From: Bacillus rubiinfantis
GTDB taxonomy: Bacteria; Bacillota; Bacilli; Bacillales; Cytobacillaceae
Length of the DNA stretch: 64,000 nt
Reading direction: 5' to 3'
Assembly (NCBI GenBank): GCA_000752035.1
Contig: CCFE01000025.1
Span: forward strand, 97,001 to 161,000
The notes under the pieces are model-generated. The model was not told where the DNA came from and did no database searches. It saw only the letters and a program-made list of their open reading frames with translations. Shown one piece after another: positions 17,175-26,067 of the stretch. Position numbers and translations under genes: made by a program. Within the stretch, counting starts at the first letter, position 1; each line of letters starts with the position of its first letter.

Positions 17175-18650
17175 TTAAAAACTATCTTTAATAACTTCGG
17201 CACTTTTCGCTGTTTCCTCAATGTAGGTAGCAATTGAGTGATTATCCTCCGTCATTGTTTCAATTGCGGCACTAATTTGCTGCAGGTTTGCTGATGATTC
17301 CTCAATAATTGCGGCAAACTCGTTGGTCGAAAAGACGACACTTTCGCTATTTTCTTTAACCTCACCAGAGAAGCGGCCAAACTTTTCAAACTGGGCATTT
17401 AACTTTTTCAACATATCATTCAATAGCGAAAACCGATGATTCACTTCTTTTGTAGCTTCCACACTCTGTTTTAAACTATCACTGCTCGTTTGCATGTTCT
17501 CCTGTGCCAGTTCATTTGTCTTATTCACTTCTACTAAATTAATCGTAATCTTTTCGGTTATTTCCTTCGTAACATCCGCTAACTTTCTAATCTCGCCGGC
17601 AACAACGGAAAAACCTTTTCCAGCCTCACCGGCTCTTGCTGCCTCAATTGAAGCATTAAGTGCCAATAAATTAGTTTGTTCCGTAATTTGCTTAATATCT
17701 TTAGTAAATTGATTCGTTTCTTCGATTTTTTCAGTTAACTTTTTAAAATTCTCACTAAGTATCGTAATTACATGTTGAAGTCGATCAATCTCATTGTTCA
17801 AATGGTTTGCTTTAACCTGTCCTTCATCTGAAAGAGCAGCAGATTTCTCGGAATCCTCCACTAATTCAGTTGTTATTTGATTCATGGCATTGATAGCTTG
17901 TAAATTTTTCTGGGCATTTTCGACAATTAGAACAATCTGTTCACTTTGTACGTGACCCCCTTGTGAAACTTCTGTCATCGCAAACTTCATCTCTTCTTGT
18001 GATTTCAGACCGTATTGAACCTTTTCATTAATCTTAGCCATACTTTCAGCTATCGTAGTCACTTCTTTTTCAAGCTTATTCCTTTTTTCTTCCTTAGCTA
18101 ACGATTCGGTAACAGCTAGGTCAATATATTCCTGAAGTTTCTTAAATTGCATTTGATTTAGAAAAAGCAATGTCGCTAAAAGTACTCCGCATAAAAGATA
18201 TACAAGTAATATGGCACTAAATTGCTCACGTACAAATGACTCTGAGTCAATGACGTAATAACGATTAAGGATGAGTGCTGCTAATCCAAGAGAAAACCCA
18301 ATGGAAAAAATTCTTTTATGAAAGGGTACCGCTGAAAAGAGCGAGAAGAAAAATACTGAGAGTGCCGTAGACATAGTCCCGCCATCTACCATTATGAATG
18401 CGATATTAAATACATTCATCATAATAACAATCGTATATGTAAATAAAATGTCTTTATTTAACTTTTTAGCTATGAAATATAACCCTGCATAAAGGATTAA
18501 TTGAAAAATATAAGAATAAGTGGTAAATGAGTGTGGATTTAATGCCAATAAACTTATCAGCCCTATGATGGTTGAAACAGAATAGGTAACCAACATTAGG
18601 GTATTTTTGTTTCTTAGGTCTAACAGTTTCAATTTTTCAATCTCAGTCAT
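17175..18650 (-). CDS. Methyl-accepting chemotaxis-type protein, multi-pass membrane domain
   Basis: A 491-residue protein with about six membrane segments in residues 20-170, then a coiled coil and a methyl-accepting signalling domain. The tip carries QITEQTNLLALNASIEAARAGEAGKGFSVVAGEIRKLAD. It shares the layout of the protein at 8992-10491: no HAMP, no extracellular ligand domain, only short loops. The two are probably paralogues sensing something within the membrane. The preceding gene on the same strand cannot be an operon partner (220-nt gap with divergent FNT); hemerythrin lies 167 nt downstream. Confidence 0.9.
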   Translation of the reverse strand: MTEIEKLKLLDLRNKNTLMLVTYSVSTIIGLISLLALNPHSFTTYSYIFQLILYAGLYFIAKKLNKDILFTYTIVIMMNVFNIAFIMVDGGTMSTALSVFFFSLFSAVPFHKRIFSIGFSLGLAALILNRYYVIDSESFVREQFSAILLVYLLCGVLLATLLFLNQMQFKKLQEYIDLAVTESLAKEEKRNKLEKEVTTIAESMAKINEKVQYGLKSQEEMKFAMTEVSQGGHVQSEQIVLIVENAQKNLQAINAMNQITTELVEDSEKSAALSDEGQVKANHLNNEIDRLQHVITILSENFKKLTEKIEETNQFTKDIKQITEQTNLLALNASIEAARAGEAGKGFSVVAGEIRKLADVTKEITEKITINLVEVNKTNELAQENMQTSSDSLKQSVEATKEVNHRFSLLNDMLKKLNAQFEKFGRFSGEVKENSESVVFSTNEFAAIIEESSANLQQISAAIETMTEDNHSIATYIEETAKSAEVIKDSF

Positions 18651-18873
18651 ATAGGTTCCCTCCAGATGGACAATCTTACTATTATTATCGTCCTTCTTGC
18701 TAATTTGTTTATAAGAAAAGGATCTAGAGCTAACCTTTTAATAAATTTTTTCTGGTTGAGGAACTGAGGGGCAAGGCCAAATAAGTTTTCCCTGGCTGTA
18801 AACACATTCGCTAATGAATAATTCCCGAAACAAGGCGAACACTTATAAAATAACTAACTTTATAGGTGATTGA

Positions 18874-19704
18874 ATGGAAACCAAACTATTGCTTGAGGTT
18901 GAAAATTTAGCATTAAAGAAATTGAAGATTTTTCAACAAAGTCGGCTTCGCTATCTTGTCCGCAGTATGCTAGCCAGTATGTTCATTGGCTTTGGAGTCA
19001 TTGTTGCCTTTAAGAGTGGAAACTTTTTTTATTTAGAGCAATCACCGTTTGCTTATCCAATCGCGGCGATAACCTTTGGGTCGGCGATTATTTTAATTGC
19101 ATTTGGCGGTGGTGATTTGTTTACTGGCAACACCTTTTATTACACTTATGCTGTCTTAAGAGGAGAAATGAAGTGGGCACAACTGGGGAGACTGCTTACA
19201 TACAGTTATATCGGAAATATTTTGGGGGCGATTATTTTTGCGGGTCTCATTTTTCTTACAGGGTTATTCGCTGTTCCTGAAACTTCTACTTTTCTGATGT
19301 CTGTTGTTGAAAAAAAACTAAATGCCCCAATAATCCAATTATTCTTCCGAGGGATACTATGTAATTGGCTTGTCTGTCTAGCTTTCTTTATTCCGATGTC
19401 GTTTAAAGAAGGCGGTGCCAAGATGTTTGCTATGATGTTATTCGTTTTTTGCTTCTTTATTTCCGGCTATGAACACAGCATTGCCAACATGTGTTCATTT
19501 GCTATTTCACTTGTGCTCGACCATCCAGATACTATCTCACTGACTGGGGCAATTCGCAATCTTATCCCGGTTACGCTCGGGAATCTAGTTGGCGGCGAGG
19601 TAATGATGGGGATGTTGTATTACTACGCCAATAAACCTTTCTTTGAAGAAAAAATGCAAAAGGGTCAGCCCCTCGTACTAGTTAAACAACGTGTACAGGA
19701 CTGA
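18874..19704 (+). CDS. Formate/nitrite transporter (FNT) family channel
   Basis: A 276-residue membrane protein with six transmembrane helices. Family signatures are GGDLFTGNT (the omega-loop region), FRGILCNWLVCLA, GYEHSIANM with the conserved pore histidine, and RNLIPVTLGNLVGGEVMMG. FNT proteins are pentameric channels for formate, nitrite, hydrosulfide, or lactate/acetate-like monocarboxylates. Which one is used cannot be told, but the next genes are two acetate-type symporters, so a small monocarboxylate is plausible. A partial TCGCTAAT core lies about 60 nt upstream. Confidence 0.92.
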   Translation: METKLLLEVENLALKKLKIFQQSRLRYLVRSMLASMFIGFGVIVAFKSGNFFYLEQSPFAYPIAAITFGSAIILIAFGGGDLFTGNTFYYTYAVLRGEMKWAQLGRLLTYSYIGNILGAIIFAGLIFLTGLFAVPETSTFLMSVVEKKLNAPIIQLFFRGILCNWLVCLAFFIPMSFKEGGAKMFAMMLFVFCFFISGYEHSIANMCSFAISLVLDHPDTISLTGAIRNLIPVTLGNLVGGEVMMGMLYYYANKPFFEEKMQKGQPLVLVKQRVQD

Positions 19705-19815
19705 ACCCTCATAGGCTCTAGTGGTTTTATTGTACTTTCCTCCAAGAGGACATTTCGCAATAAAAATACCTTGAAGAGTTTTTTCTGTTCGCGCACTTAA
19801 ACAAAGCCTGATTGT

Positions 19816-21351
19816 TTACTTCTGTTCGGATACGCCAATATTGGCTTTGACCCTTACCTCAGCATAACGGACATGGTCGGATTCTTTCGATAGCAGCGTG
19901 CCAATGTAACCGCCTAAGAAGCCGAGTGGGACGGATACTAGTGCCGGGTTGGCCCATGGGAAAATCGGTTCACCGACAAATAATGCCGCACCGGGAACTG
20001 GTGAGAATACACTTGGGCTGATAGAAACGAGAACCAGTGCCGAAATCAAACCTGAGAGAATAGCCGTAATTGCCCCGGTTGTATTGAATCGCTTCCAATA
20101 AACGGTATACAAAATCACCGGTAGATTGGCACTTGCTGCAATACAGAAAGCGAGCGAAACTAGGAAGGCAACATTCAGTTTTTGCGCACCTAATGCCAAG
20201 AGAATTGAGAACACTGACACCGCTAACGAAGCATAGCGAGCTGCTAGCATTTGCTGGCGTTCTGTTGCCTTGCCCTTTTTGAAAATTTGCCCATACAAAT
20301 CATGTGCAAAAGCTGATGCCCCTGACAAAACCAGACCAGCTACAACTGCTAGAATTGTCGCAAACGCAACGGCCGATATAAAGGCAAACATGAAATCCCC
20401 GCCAATTGCCTTTGCCAATAATGGGGCTGCCATATTTCCACCAGGGTTTGCTGCCAAAATTTTTGTATGGCCGACAAACGCTGCCGCCCCGAATCCAAGG
20501 AAAAGCGTCAGGATATAGAAGATTCCAATCGTCCAAGTAGCCGTAACAACTGAACTTCTTGCTGTTTTCGCATCCTTCACCGTAAAGAAGCGCATGAGGA
20601 TATGAGGTAAACCAGCAGTTCCCAACACTAATGCCATCATCAGCGAAATCGTCGCCAAACCATCTTTATATTGAATTCCCGGTTTCAGATAGGCAGCACC
20701 ATGGCTTGTTACAGTTTTTACTTCGGTAAACATCGTTCCAATGTTAAAATTAAACTTCCACAGGACAAGGAAGGACATGATAATCATTCCCGCCATCAAC
20801 AGAACTGCTTTAACAATTTGCACCCAGCTGGTAGCAATCATCCCGCCAAACAACACATAAATCGTCATCATCACGCCTACAATTAACACAGCAATCCAAT
20901 ATTTAATCCCAAATAACAATTGAATAAGAGCACCCGCGCCAACAAGCTGGGCTATCATGTAAAAAACAACAATTGTAATTGTACTTAAGGCAGCTGCTCC
21001 TCTTACCTTTTTGGCATCGAAACGGGCATTAATCATATCTGCCAGTGTATACTTTCCCAGGTTCCGCAACGGTTCAGCGACTAGAAATAATACAACCAGG
21101 TAAGCAATCAAGAAACCAATGCTGTAGAAAAAGCCGTCGAAACCATTTAGGGCAATCGCCCCGGCAATCCCTAAGAAGGATGCTGCTGATAAATAGTCAC
21201 CGGCAATCGCAATCCCGTTTTGAAAGCCAGTTAATCCTCCACCTGCGGTATAAAAGTCACCGGTTGTTTTCGTATTTTTTGCGGCATAGTACGTAATCAC
21301 TAGTGTTAACAGAACAATGGCTAGAAAGAGAGTAACGACCGTCATATTCAT
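19816..21351 (-). CDS. Sodium:solute symporter, acetate-permease (ActP-like) type
   Basis: A 511-residue SSS-family transporter with about 13 membrane helices. The N-terminal TTGDFYTAGGGLTGFQNGIAIAGDYLSAASFLG is the signature of the cation/acetate symporter subgroup. Its ATG overlaps the stop codon of the DUF485 gene (TAATG), so the two are translationally coupled, as in yjcH-actP and ywcB-ywcA. Its role is likely uptake of acetate or a related monocarboxylate with sodium or protons. Control is probably by the LytTR regulator encoded just upstream and by CcpA (see the sites at 21710-21816). It is about 45% identical by eye to the second symporter at 24325-25872. Confidence 0.93.
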   Translation of the reverse strand: MNMTVVTLFLAIVLLTLVITYYAAKNTKTTGDFYTAGGGLTGFQNGIAIAGDYLSAASFLGIAGAIALNGFDGFFYSIGFLIAYLVVLFLVAEPLRNLGKYTLADMINARFDAKKVRGAAALSTITIVVFYMIAQLVGAGALIQLLFGIKYWIAVLIVGVMMTIYVLFGGMIATSWVQIVKAVLLMAGMIIMSFLVLWKFNFNIGTMFTEVKTVTSHGAAYLKPGIQYKDGLATISLMMALVLGTAGLPHILMRFFTVKDAKTARSSVVTATWTIGIFYILTLFLGFGAAAFVGHTKILAANPGGNMAAPLLAKAIGGDFMFAFISAVAFATILAVVAGLVLSGASAFAHDLYGQIFKKGKATERQQMLAARYASLAVSVFSILLALGAQKLNVAFLVSLAFCIAASANLPVILYTVYWKRFNTTGAITAILSGLISALVLVSISPSVFSPVPGAALFVGEPIFPWANPALVSVPLGFLGGYIGTLLSKESDHVRYAEVRVKANIGVSEQK

Positions 21352-21701
21352 TAAGCAGCACCTCCCTTTTCAATCTGTTCCTTCATAATCTTCTCAGCTT
21401 TTTTGTCAAGCGCTCCAGCTTTTTTCACATAGACAGTACATAAAACAAATGTCATCACGAATTGCGCGAAAGCAAATATCCATACCCATGAAATATCCCC
21501 AATGGCTGGCGTATTAAGAAATGAGGTATAAGAAGTGCAAATAGGAAGTAGAAAGTAGAATACCAAAAAGAAAATCGTGTAAGGCAAAATGAATTTTTTT
21601 CTTTCCGTCATGAATTGTTGAAACTGTTCACTTTGTTCCACATGGACATAATCAACATTACCATTACTGCTGTTCACATTTTGAACATTCAAATCAACCA
21701 T
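21351..21701 (-). CDS. DUF485 membrane protein (YwcB/YjcH-like)
   Basis: A 116-residue protein with a hydrophilic N-terminal 38 residues and two membrane helices (about 40-60 and 75-97). It belongs to the DUF485 family, which almost always precedes an acetate-type SSS symporter. The exact role is not known; it is assumed to help assembly or activity of the permease. AAAGGAGG lies before the start. A near-consensus cre site and LytTR-like repeats lie in its promoter region. Confidence 0.92.
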   Translation of the reverse strand: MVDLNVQNVNSSNGNVDYVHVEQSEQFQQFMTERKKFILPYTIFFLVFYFLLPICTSYTSFLNTPAIGDISWVWIFAFAQFVMTFVLCTVYVKKAGALDKKAEKIMKEQIEKGGAA

Positions 21702-21709
21702 CCTCCTTT

Positions 21710-21732
21710 TGTAAACGCTTACCAGAATTATA
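21710..21732 (-). promoter_or_regulatory. cre site (CcpA) and -10 box of the DUF485-symporter operon
   Basis: TGTAAACGCTTACC (21710-21723) matches the cre consensus TGTAANCGNTNACA at all but the last position. It lies just downstream of a minus-strand -10 TATAAT (21732-21727), around the expected transcription start. Binding there should block transcription when preferred sugars are present. No -35 consensus is seen at the right distance, which suggests that an activator is needed. Confidence 0.72.
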
Positions 21733-21767
21733 TGAATTTTCTGTAATTAGTAGGAGATTTTCGTCTC

Positions 21768-21816
21768 AATGGTTAGTTTTTACGCTTAAATGGTTTCGAT
21801 TAAGGGATTAATGGTT
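21768..21816 (-). promoter_or_regulatory. Three AACCATT direct repeats at 21-bp spacing, likely LytTR binding sites
   Basis: AACCATT occurs on the minus strand at 21810-21816, 21789-21795 and 21768-21774, each exactly 21 bp apart. The first overlaps the last codons of the response-regulator gene. LytTR regulators bind direct repeats about 21-22 bp apart with a core like ACNNTTNA, so the fit is good. The nearest repeat ends about 12 bp upstream of the expected -35 position, suiting an activator. Confidence 0.7.
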
Positions 21817-22575
21817 ATTTTCAAACATTTTAAACAGCATTTTGCGTGCCGTCCGGCTGACAGGTATCTGAATATGCTCTATATCTTTAAGGGTAATATT
21901 ACTCGTACCATTAAACCATGGCGTGATCTCCTTAATATAATTTAAATTAACGAGATAGCTGCGGTGGGTACGAAAAAAAGGGTGGCCGACAAGCTTTTTC
22001 TCCAACTCCTGCAACGTCATTCGGCTTAAAATTGCTCTGTCCTTTGTATGGATTTCCAGCATTCGTTTGTGCGGCATCGCAAAATAGATCATATCCGGTG
22101 ACAGAACCACCGTTCGTTCCCCATCATCAATCAATAATTTTGCTGGACCCGTTGAAGTTGAATTTGAAACATACGGTTCCATCAGCTTGCGCTCACGCTG
22201 CTTAATCTGATTGCGCAAACGTTTCATTGCCTTTTGAAATCTCAACTCATCAAAAGGCTTCAATAAATAATCGACTGCCTCTAAATCAAATGCTTTTATC
22301 GCATATTCGTCGTAAGCAGTCGTAAAAATAAACAACGGGGGGACATGGACAGCTTGATCGATTAGCTGCTGAGCAGCCTCGAGTCCGGAAATTCCCGGCA
22401 TATGGATATCTAGAAATATAACATCTGGTTCGTATTCGCGGTACAATTGTAGCAGTTGTTCCCCAGACTCAGCACTAGGGCAAAGCTCCACATCCTCTTC
22501 CTCTGTTAATAAATAGGTTAATTCTTTTCTCGCCATTAGCTCATCTTCAGCAATCATGACGTGAATTTTTTGCAT
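21808..22575 (-). CDS. LytTR-family response regulator
   Basis: A 255-residue regulator. The receiver domain (residues 3-120) has the acidic pair EDE near the N-terminus, phosphorylated Asp in IFLDIHMPG, and conserved Lys in YLLKPFDE. The LytTR DNA-binding domain (155-255) includes FFRTHRSYLVNLNYIKEI. The start at 22575 is set by GGGGGGAG 6-8 nt upstream. It follows the kinase gene by 13 nt and is its partner. The probable target is the DUF485-symporter operon immediately downstream, where three phased repeats lie. Confidence 0.94.
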   Translation of the reverse strand: MQKIHVMIAEDELMARKELTYLLTEEEDVELCPSAESGEQLLQLYREYEPDVIFLDIHMPGISGLEAAQQLIDQAVHVPPLFIFTTAYDEYAIKAFDLEAVDYLLKPFDELRFQKAMKRLRNQIKQRERKLMEPYVSNSTSTGPAKLLIDDGERTVVLSPDMIYFAMPHKRMLEIHTKDRAILSRMTLQELEKKLVGHPFFRTHRSYLVNLNYIKEITPWFNGTSNITLKDIEHIQIPVSRTARKMLFKMFENNH

Positions 22576-22588
22576 ATAACTCCCCCCT

Positions 22589-24328
22589 CTATGTTCGTAC
22601 TTCGATTGGAATTTGAAAAGATACTTCACTTCCGCCAGAAGCAAGATTTTTGATATGAAGTTTCGCCTCTTCCCCCAATAAGCTAATTAAACGCTGATTG
22701 ACATTGTATAAACCAATGCCGCTATTTTGATTCTCCGTCAAAGGACGAGTAGTCACCTCTTTTACTAACTCTTGAGGAAACCCGCAGCCATTATCACGAA
22801 CAATCACTTGAAGATGATGTGATTGCTGATTGAGAAGGACCTCTACCTTACCACCGTTAGCTCGGATTCGCAGGCCATGCTGAATACAATTTTCCACAAG
22901 CGGCTGAAGTGTCGATGGCGGAATATTGGTATCCGGGATTGTATCCGGCACGTGAAACAGGATTTTCAGCCGGTCACTAAAACGAGCTTGAATAATTTCC
23001 ATATAGGCCCGGACATGTTCACATTCTTTTTCCAAAGATACAAGCGGATTGGACACTAATTTAAGATTGAAGCGCATAAACTGGGCCAACTGAACGGTGA
23101 TATGTCGGGCTTGTTTCGGATCTTCACGGAACAAAGTTGCAATCAGATGCAGGGTATTAAACAGAAAGTGCGGATTAATTTGTGCCTGTAAATTCCGCAA
23201 TTCAGCATCGCGAATATGAAGTTTCAAACTTTCAGCGGCCAGTAAGTTCAACTGATGTGAGATCAATTTTCCCAAGCCTTGTGCCAAGTCTAGCTCAACA
23301 GGCCTGATATGATGGGCTTTCCGAAAATAAAAAGTAATTAGCCAAGCAACATCTTGCGCTTCGGTAATTGGAATGATAATCGCCGCTTCAAATGGACAGT
23401 TCTTATGTGAACATTCAATTTGACTGCGAGCAGTGGCCACTTTCATCTCTTTAGCAGCAATTGCTTCGGCAGCGAGCGATTGAAATACAGGCTGCCCCGG
23501 CTGATGATGGTCCTCTCCTAACCCCTTATGTGCCAATACCTCCTGCTTATTGGTGACGGAAACGGCCGCAAGCCTCAACCGCTCCTTTAATAAGTGAGCA
23601 AGACCGGCTGCCATCTCAGCCTGTTGATTCATTTTTAAAAATGGCAATGCCTCCTCAGCAATCGTTAAAGCTTTTCGGGTTGCCAGTGCAGCTTCATTTT
23701 CTTGCTCCTTAAGGACAATTCCAATCATCGCTGTAAAAATGGCAATGGCCAGACTATTAGAGAGCACAAGCGGCAAGCCAATTTTATCGACAATCTCACC
23801 TCCATCAGGATGGAAAATAAGCAAAAGATGCATATGCAAAATCGGTGGAAAAACACCGATAAATAACGCTTTAAGCGGGGCTATCACACGCTCCTGAGAA
23901 AAGAATCGTGCAGTTAAGCCGGCTAGTACCCCTGTTAACGGATTCACTACCCCATTTGCAAGCCAGCCGCCCCCCCCCAAGAAGATTAAATGTACGCCAG
24001 CAACTAGACCGGCTCCCATCCCGACTACTGGACCACCGAGAAGTCCGGCAATTACCACCGCAACAAGACTTAAACTGACGACTGACTGATCTTTCTCTAC
24101 GGCAGACAGGACAAAGTCGAAATGGCTGATCATTCCCTCATCAATAACAAAGCCTGCCATTGTCCCAGCTATCCCGAATAGGCCAAATACCCCCGCATGA
24201 ACGAATGATAATTTTAAATCAAATTCTCTATATAATAATGATTTGAAGCCAGGCAGCCTCGTTAACACAAAAGCGATAACTAACAGTAGTCCTAGGCGTT
24301 CAAATAAAATAATCGTAATCTCTTTCAC
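22589..24328 (-). CDS. LytS-like sensor histidine kinase
   Basis: A 579-residue kinase. Six membrane helices of the 5TM-5TMR_LYT type (about 5-195) come first. A GAF-like domain follows (about 225-355). The His-kinase domain (365-460) has the phospho-acceptor His in QINPHFLFNTL, and the HATPase_c domain (460-575) has PLVENCIQHG and DNGCGF. Its start overlaps the stop codon of the upstream symporter gene by 4 nt (ATGA), so symporter, kinase and regulator form one translationally coupled operon. LytS relatives sense extracellular pyruvate or other carboxylates; here the ligand may be the symporter substrate. Confidence 0.94.
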   Translation of the reverse strand: MKEITIILFERLGLLLVIAFVLTRLPGFKSLLYREFDLKLSFVHAGVFGLFGIAGTMAGFVIDEGMISHFDFVLSAVEKDQSVVSLSLVAVVIAGLLGGPVVGMGAGLVAGVHLIFLGGGGWLANGVVNPLTGVLAGLTARFFSQERVIAPLKALFIGVFPPILHMHLLLIFHPDGGEIVDKIGLPLVLSNSLAIAIFTAMIGIVLKEQENEAALATRKALTIAEEALPFLKMNQQAEMAAGLAHLLKERLRLAAVSVTNKQEVLAHKGLGEDHHQPGQPVFQSLAAEAIAAKEMKVATARSQIECSHKNCPFEAAIIIPITEAQDVAWLITFYFRKAHHIRPVELDLAQGLGKLISHQLNLLAAESLKLHIRDAELRNLQAQINPHFLFNTLHLIATLFREDPKQARHITVQLAQFMRFNLKLVSNPLVSLEKECEHVRAYMEIIQARFSDRLKILFHVPDTIPDTNIPPSTLQPLVENCIQHGLRIRANGGKVEVLLNQQSHHLQVIVRDNGCGFPQELVKEVTTRPLTENQNSGIGLYNVNQRLISLLGEEAKLHIKNLASGGSEVSFQIPIEVRT

Positions 24329-25872
24329 TGGCTTTTTCTCCTTATATCCATTCCTGTTTGCGCCCGGATAAAAAATGCCGTCAGCTCCTCTTCACCTTGA
24401 CATGATGATTTTTGAAAAAGCAAGCTTGCGCTAATGGCACTTAAGAAGCCAATCGGAATGGCAATAATCCCCGGATTATATAAAGGAAATAGCGGTTCGC
24501 GCACAATCCAGCCACCATCAGAATTCATAATATGCGGGCCAAAAATTAAACAAGCGAGTGATACCGACATTCCAATTACCATCCCCGCTATCGCTCCCGC
24601 TTCATTAAAACGCTTCCAATAGATAGTGAGCAAAAGGACAGGAAAATTGCTTGAGGCGGCAACAGTAAAGGTTAATGAGACGAGAAAAGTGACATTCATA
24701 TCACCCATGCTTAAGGCAAAAATGGTCGAAAGAAGACCAATACCAAGGGCGGACAATCTCGCAGCCCGTAGCTGCTGTTCCTCCGATGCCGTGCCTTTTT
24801 TTAAAATATGATGGTAGATATCATGTGAAAAAGCAGTTGTAGCAGAAATGACTAAGCCAGCAACAACAGCAACAATGGTTGTAAAGGCAATGGCTGATAT
24901 AAAAGCAAACAGGAAATCCCCACCAAGTTCTTTTGCTAATAGCGGTGCAGCAAGGTTCCCAGTCGCATCCGCTGTCACGAGTTTATCGTAGCCAATTAAG
25001 GCAATGGCCGCAAAACCGAGGAGAAGCGTAATTAGGTAAAATGTGCCAATAATCCACGTGGCACTCACGAGCGAGCGCCGTACCTCTTTCGTATTTTTCA
25101 CGGTGAAAAAGCGAATGAGAATATGCGGGAGACCTGCTGTTCCCAGCAGCAGGGCGAGCTGCATGGAAACTAATTCCACTGGGCTATCGAACAGCTGCCC
25201 TGGCATGAAGAATTGTTCGCGCAACGGTGTTTGCTGGACAATTTCTTGCATGATGGCTGCTGGATTCCAGTGAAAACGTGACAACACAATCAGCGATAGC
25301 AGAAATGTTCCGGACAAAAGCACAACCGTCTTGACAATCTGCACCCAAGAGGTGGCAATCATCCCGCCAAACACGACGTAAACCGTCATCAAGCCGCCTA
25401 TCACAACAACTGAAATAGAATAATCGATATCGAGGAGTAATCGCAGCAGCAGCCCTGACGCCACCAGCTGGGGAATCATGTAGAGAAACGAGATCAGTAA
25501 TGTACCAAATGCCATCAGGGATCGAATCCAATTATTATTGAAGCGAAACACCACTACATCGGCTAGCGAATACTTCCCTAGATGGTGAACCGGTTCAGCA
25601 ATAAAAAACATAACGACTAAATAGGAAACCAAAAAACCGACAGAATAAAGGAAACCATCAAAGCCATGGAGCGCAATGGTTCCGACTATACCTAGGAATG
25701 AGGCAGCACTGATAAAGTCACCAGAGATGGCTAGTCCGTTTTGAAAACCAGTCAAACTTCCTGCTCCAGTATAGAAGCGGCTCGTTGTTTTACTTCGCTT
25801 TGCTGCCCAGTACGTAATAATCAGTGTACAGACAATGATGCAAATGAAAAACGAAAAATAGGTAAGATTCAC
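24325..25872 (-). CDS. Second acetate-type sodium:solute symporter, coupled to the kinase
   Basis: A 515-residue SSS-family transporter of the same ActP-like group as 19816-21351, with the SKTTSRFYTGAGSLTGFQNGLAISGDFISAASFLG signature and about 13 helices. No DUF485 partner precedes it. Instead it is the first gene of the sensor operon and overlaps the kinase by 4 nt. Its coupling to a two-component system that probably controls another symporter suggests a co-sensor or low-level scout permease. This is inference; it could equally be a plain second transporter. GGGGGGAGG is its ribosome binding site. Confidence 0.92.
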   Translation of the reverse strand: MNLTYFSFFICIIVCTLIITYWAAKRSKTTSRFYTGAGSLTGFQNGLAISGDFISAASFLGIVGTIALHGFDGFLYSVGFLVSYLVVMFFIAEPVHHLGKYSLADVVVFRFNNNWIRSLMAFGTLLISFLYMIPQLVASGLLLRLLLDIDYSISVVVIGGLMTVYVVFGGMIATSWVQIVKTVVLLSGTFLLSLIVLSRFHWNPAAIMQEIVQQTPLREQFFMPGQLFDSPVELVSMQLALLLGTAGLPHILIRFFTVKNTKEVRRSLVSATWIIGTFYLITLLLGFAAIALIGYDKLVTADATGNLAAPLLAKELGGDFLFAFISAIAFTTIVAVVAGLVISATTAFSHDIYHHILKKGTASEEQQLRAARLSALGIGLLSTIFALSMGDMNVTFLVSLTFTVAASSNFPVLLLTIYWKRFNEAGAIAGMVIGMSVSLACLIFGPHIMNSDGGWIVREPLFPLYNPGIIAIPIGFLSAISASLLFQKSSCQGEEELTAFFIRAQTGMDIRRKSQ

Positions 25873-25927
25873 AGCCTCCCCCCTCGCTTTATGTAGTCGT
25901 AATTTTTGGTAAATTTGTTTTATTTTG

Positions 25928-25956
25928 AATATAACGGAGCCACTGTGGATTGTAAA
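25928..25956 (-). promoter_or_regulatory. Promoter of the symporter-kinase-regulator operon
   Basis: On the minus strand TTTACA (25956-25951), a 17-bp spacer, and TATATT (25933-25928), about 55 nt upstream of the symporter start. Confidence 0.6.
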
Positions 25957-25983
25957 GAAAAAAAGATGGCTAATAAAAAATAA

Positions 25984-26043
25984 CCTGCCACTACATAGAC
26001 GCCCTCCTTTTACATGATGCAGACAGCCTGATGTAGTGACAGG
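25984..26043 (-). terminator. Terminator of the lytic transglycosylase-like gene
   Basis: A 13-bp stem with one mismatch (CCTGTCACTACAT with ATGTAGTGGCAGG), a 34-nt loop, and TTATTTTTTATT on the minus strand. Confidence 0.7.
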
Positions 26044-26067
26044 TGTTGATTTTGTTGAATTACTGAG

